Positions 23,491 through 23,787 of a stretch of DNA of 23,787 bases are shown here, one piece after another; within the stretch, counting starts at the first letter, position 1; each line of letters starts with the position of its first letter. This stretch comes from an uncultured Rivibacter sp. (GTDB taxonomy: Bacteria; Pseudomonadota; Gammaproteobacteria; Burkholderiales; Burkholderiaceae), in assembly GCA_946480925.1 (NCBI GenBank), contig CAMLLU010000079.1:1-23787 (forward strand), read 5' to 3'. The position numbers and the translations under genes were made by a program. The notes under the pieces were generated by a model, which saw only the letters and a program-made list of their open reading frames with translations, had not been told where the DNA came from and searched no databases.

Positions 23491-23787
23491 CCGGGCCGTC
23501 GCGCCGAGCCGTCCCAAGCAAGGCCCGCCCCTCTCGGAGGGTCGATCGCCGTACCCGGCGAGCGGGGTGTCGTCATTCCCCCGGGCCGCCGCGCCGGGCC
23601 GCCCCAAGCAAGGCCCGACCCTCTCGGAGGGTCGATCGCCGTACTCGGCGAGCGGGGTGTCGTCATTCCCCCGGGCCGCCGCGCCGGGCCGTCCCAAGCA
23701 AGGCCCGACCCTCTCGGAGGGTCGATCGCCGCACCCGGCGAGCGGGGTGTCGTCATTCCCACGGGCCGCCGCGCCGGGCCGCCCCAA
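23491..23787. repeat. 90-bp tandem repeat array, at least 3.3 copies, cut by the window end
   Basis: The marker CCCAAGCAAGGCCCG recurs at exact 90-base steps (units aligned at 23511, 23601 and 23691), and a fourth unit begins at 23761. Units differ at a few positions only. Each holds two hairpins: CCCTC-TCG-GAGGG, extended to GACCCTC/GAGGGTC in copies 2 and 3, and CGCCG-NNNN-CGGCG. The loop of the second hairpin reads TACC, TACT and CACC in successive units while the stem is unchanged. The array is contiguous, without unique spacers. Because 90 is divisible by three, long false reading frames of 30-residue repeats cross it. Confidence 0.9.

Noticed and set aside
23350..23787. 145-residue minus-strand frame of 30-residue repeats at the right edge
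   Set aside because: The repeat period of 90 bases keeps any frame open. The unit is built of DNA hairpins, and codon use is unlike the true genes here, so it is a by-product of the tandem array.
23491..23787. CRISPR array
   Set aside because: The units are contiguous 90-bp copies with no unique spacers, and no cas gene is near.

Overview
The window is 23.8 kb of GC-rich (about 70% in the sampled genes) proteobacterial chromosome. Codon use, protein families and repeat types point to a betaproteobacterium of the order Burkholderiales, most likely a Comamonadaceae member close to Variovorax. This placement is an inference from protein style, not a database match. I saw no rRNA, tRNA, transposase, phage gene or CRISPR array.

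Layout. (1) Bases 1-1186 are clearly poorer in GC (50-57% in hand-counted lines, against 68-73% in the genes beyond). They hold one broken two-helix membrane protein gene on the minus strand plus about 400 bp with no convincing gene, and look acquired. (2) Bases 1187-10828 read rightward: an XRE/MmyB-type regulator, a sensor protein with both GGDEF and EAL domains, a PHB-depolymerase-type esterase, a periplasmic NMT1/SsuA-like binding protein, a PAS-PAS-GGDEF cyclase that overlaps it by 4 bp, and a six-helix hybrid histidine kinase. (3) Bases 10829-11019 are a stack of nested palindromic repeats. They are followed by a small DUF3297 gene (minus) and a divergent chemotaxis receptor (plus) with a sigma-28-like promoter. 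(4) A metallo-beta-lactamase-fold protein with a substituted metal site is divergent from a LysR regulator, and a RarD transporter follows. (5) A second, diverged copy of the palindromic repeat (16001-16095) precedes a minus-strand M48 lipoprotein protease. (6) A minus-strand iron-uptake operon (TonB-dependent receptor, PepSY/PiuB-like membrane protein, 55-aa membrane protein) is driven by a promoter with a Fur-box-like sequence and a perfect 20-bp palindrome. (7) A second hybrid histidine kinase is followed at the right edge by a 90-bp tandem repeat array that runs out of the window.

How the genes work together. The region is rich in signalling: two c-di-GMP enzymes, two hybrid kinases without an HPt domain, one chemoreceptor and two DNA-binding regulators. 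The most interesting unit is the binding protein/diguanylate cyclase pair at 5803-8819. Its ATGA overlap suggests a periplasmic ligand receptor co-produced with the membrane cyclase it controls. The iron operon is self-contained: the receptor brings in a ferric chelate and the PepSY protein probably helps release or reduce the iron. The remaining genes are ordinary chromosomal functions.
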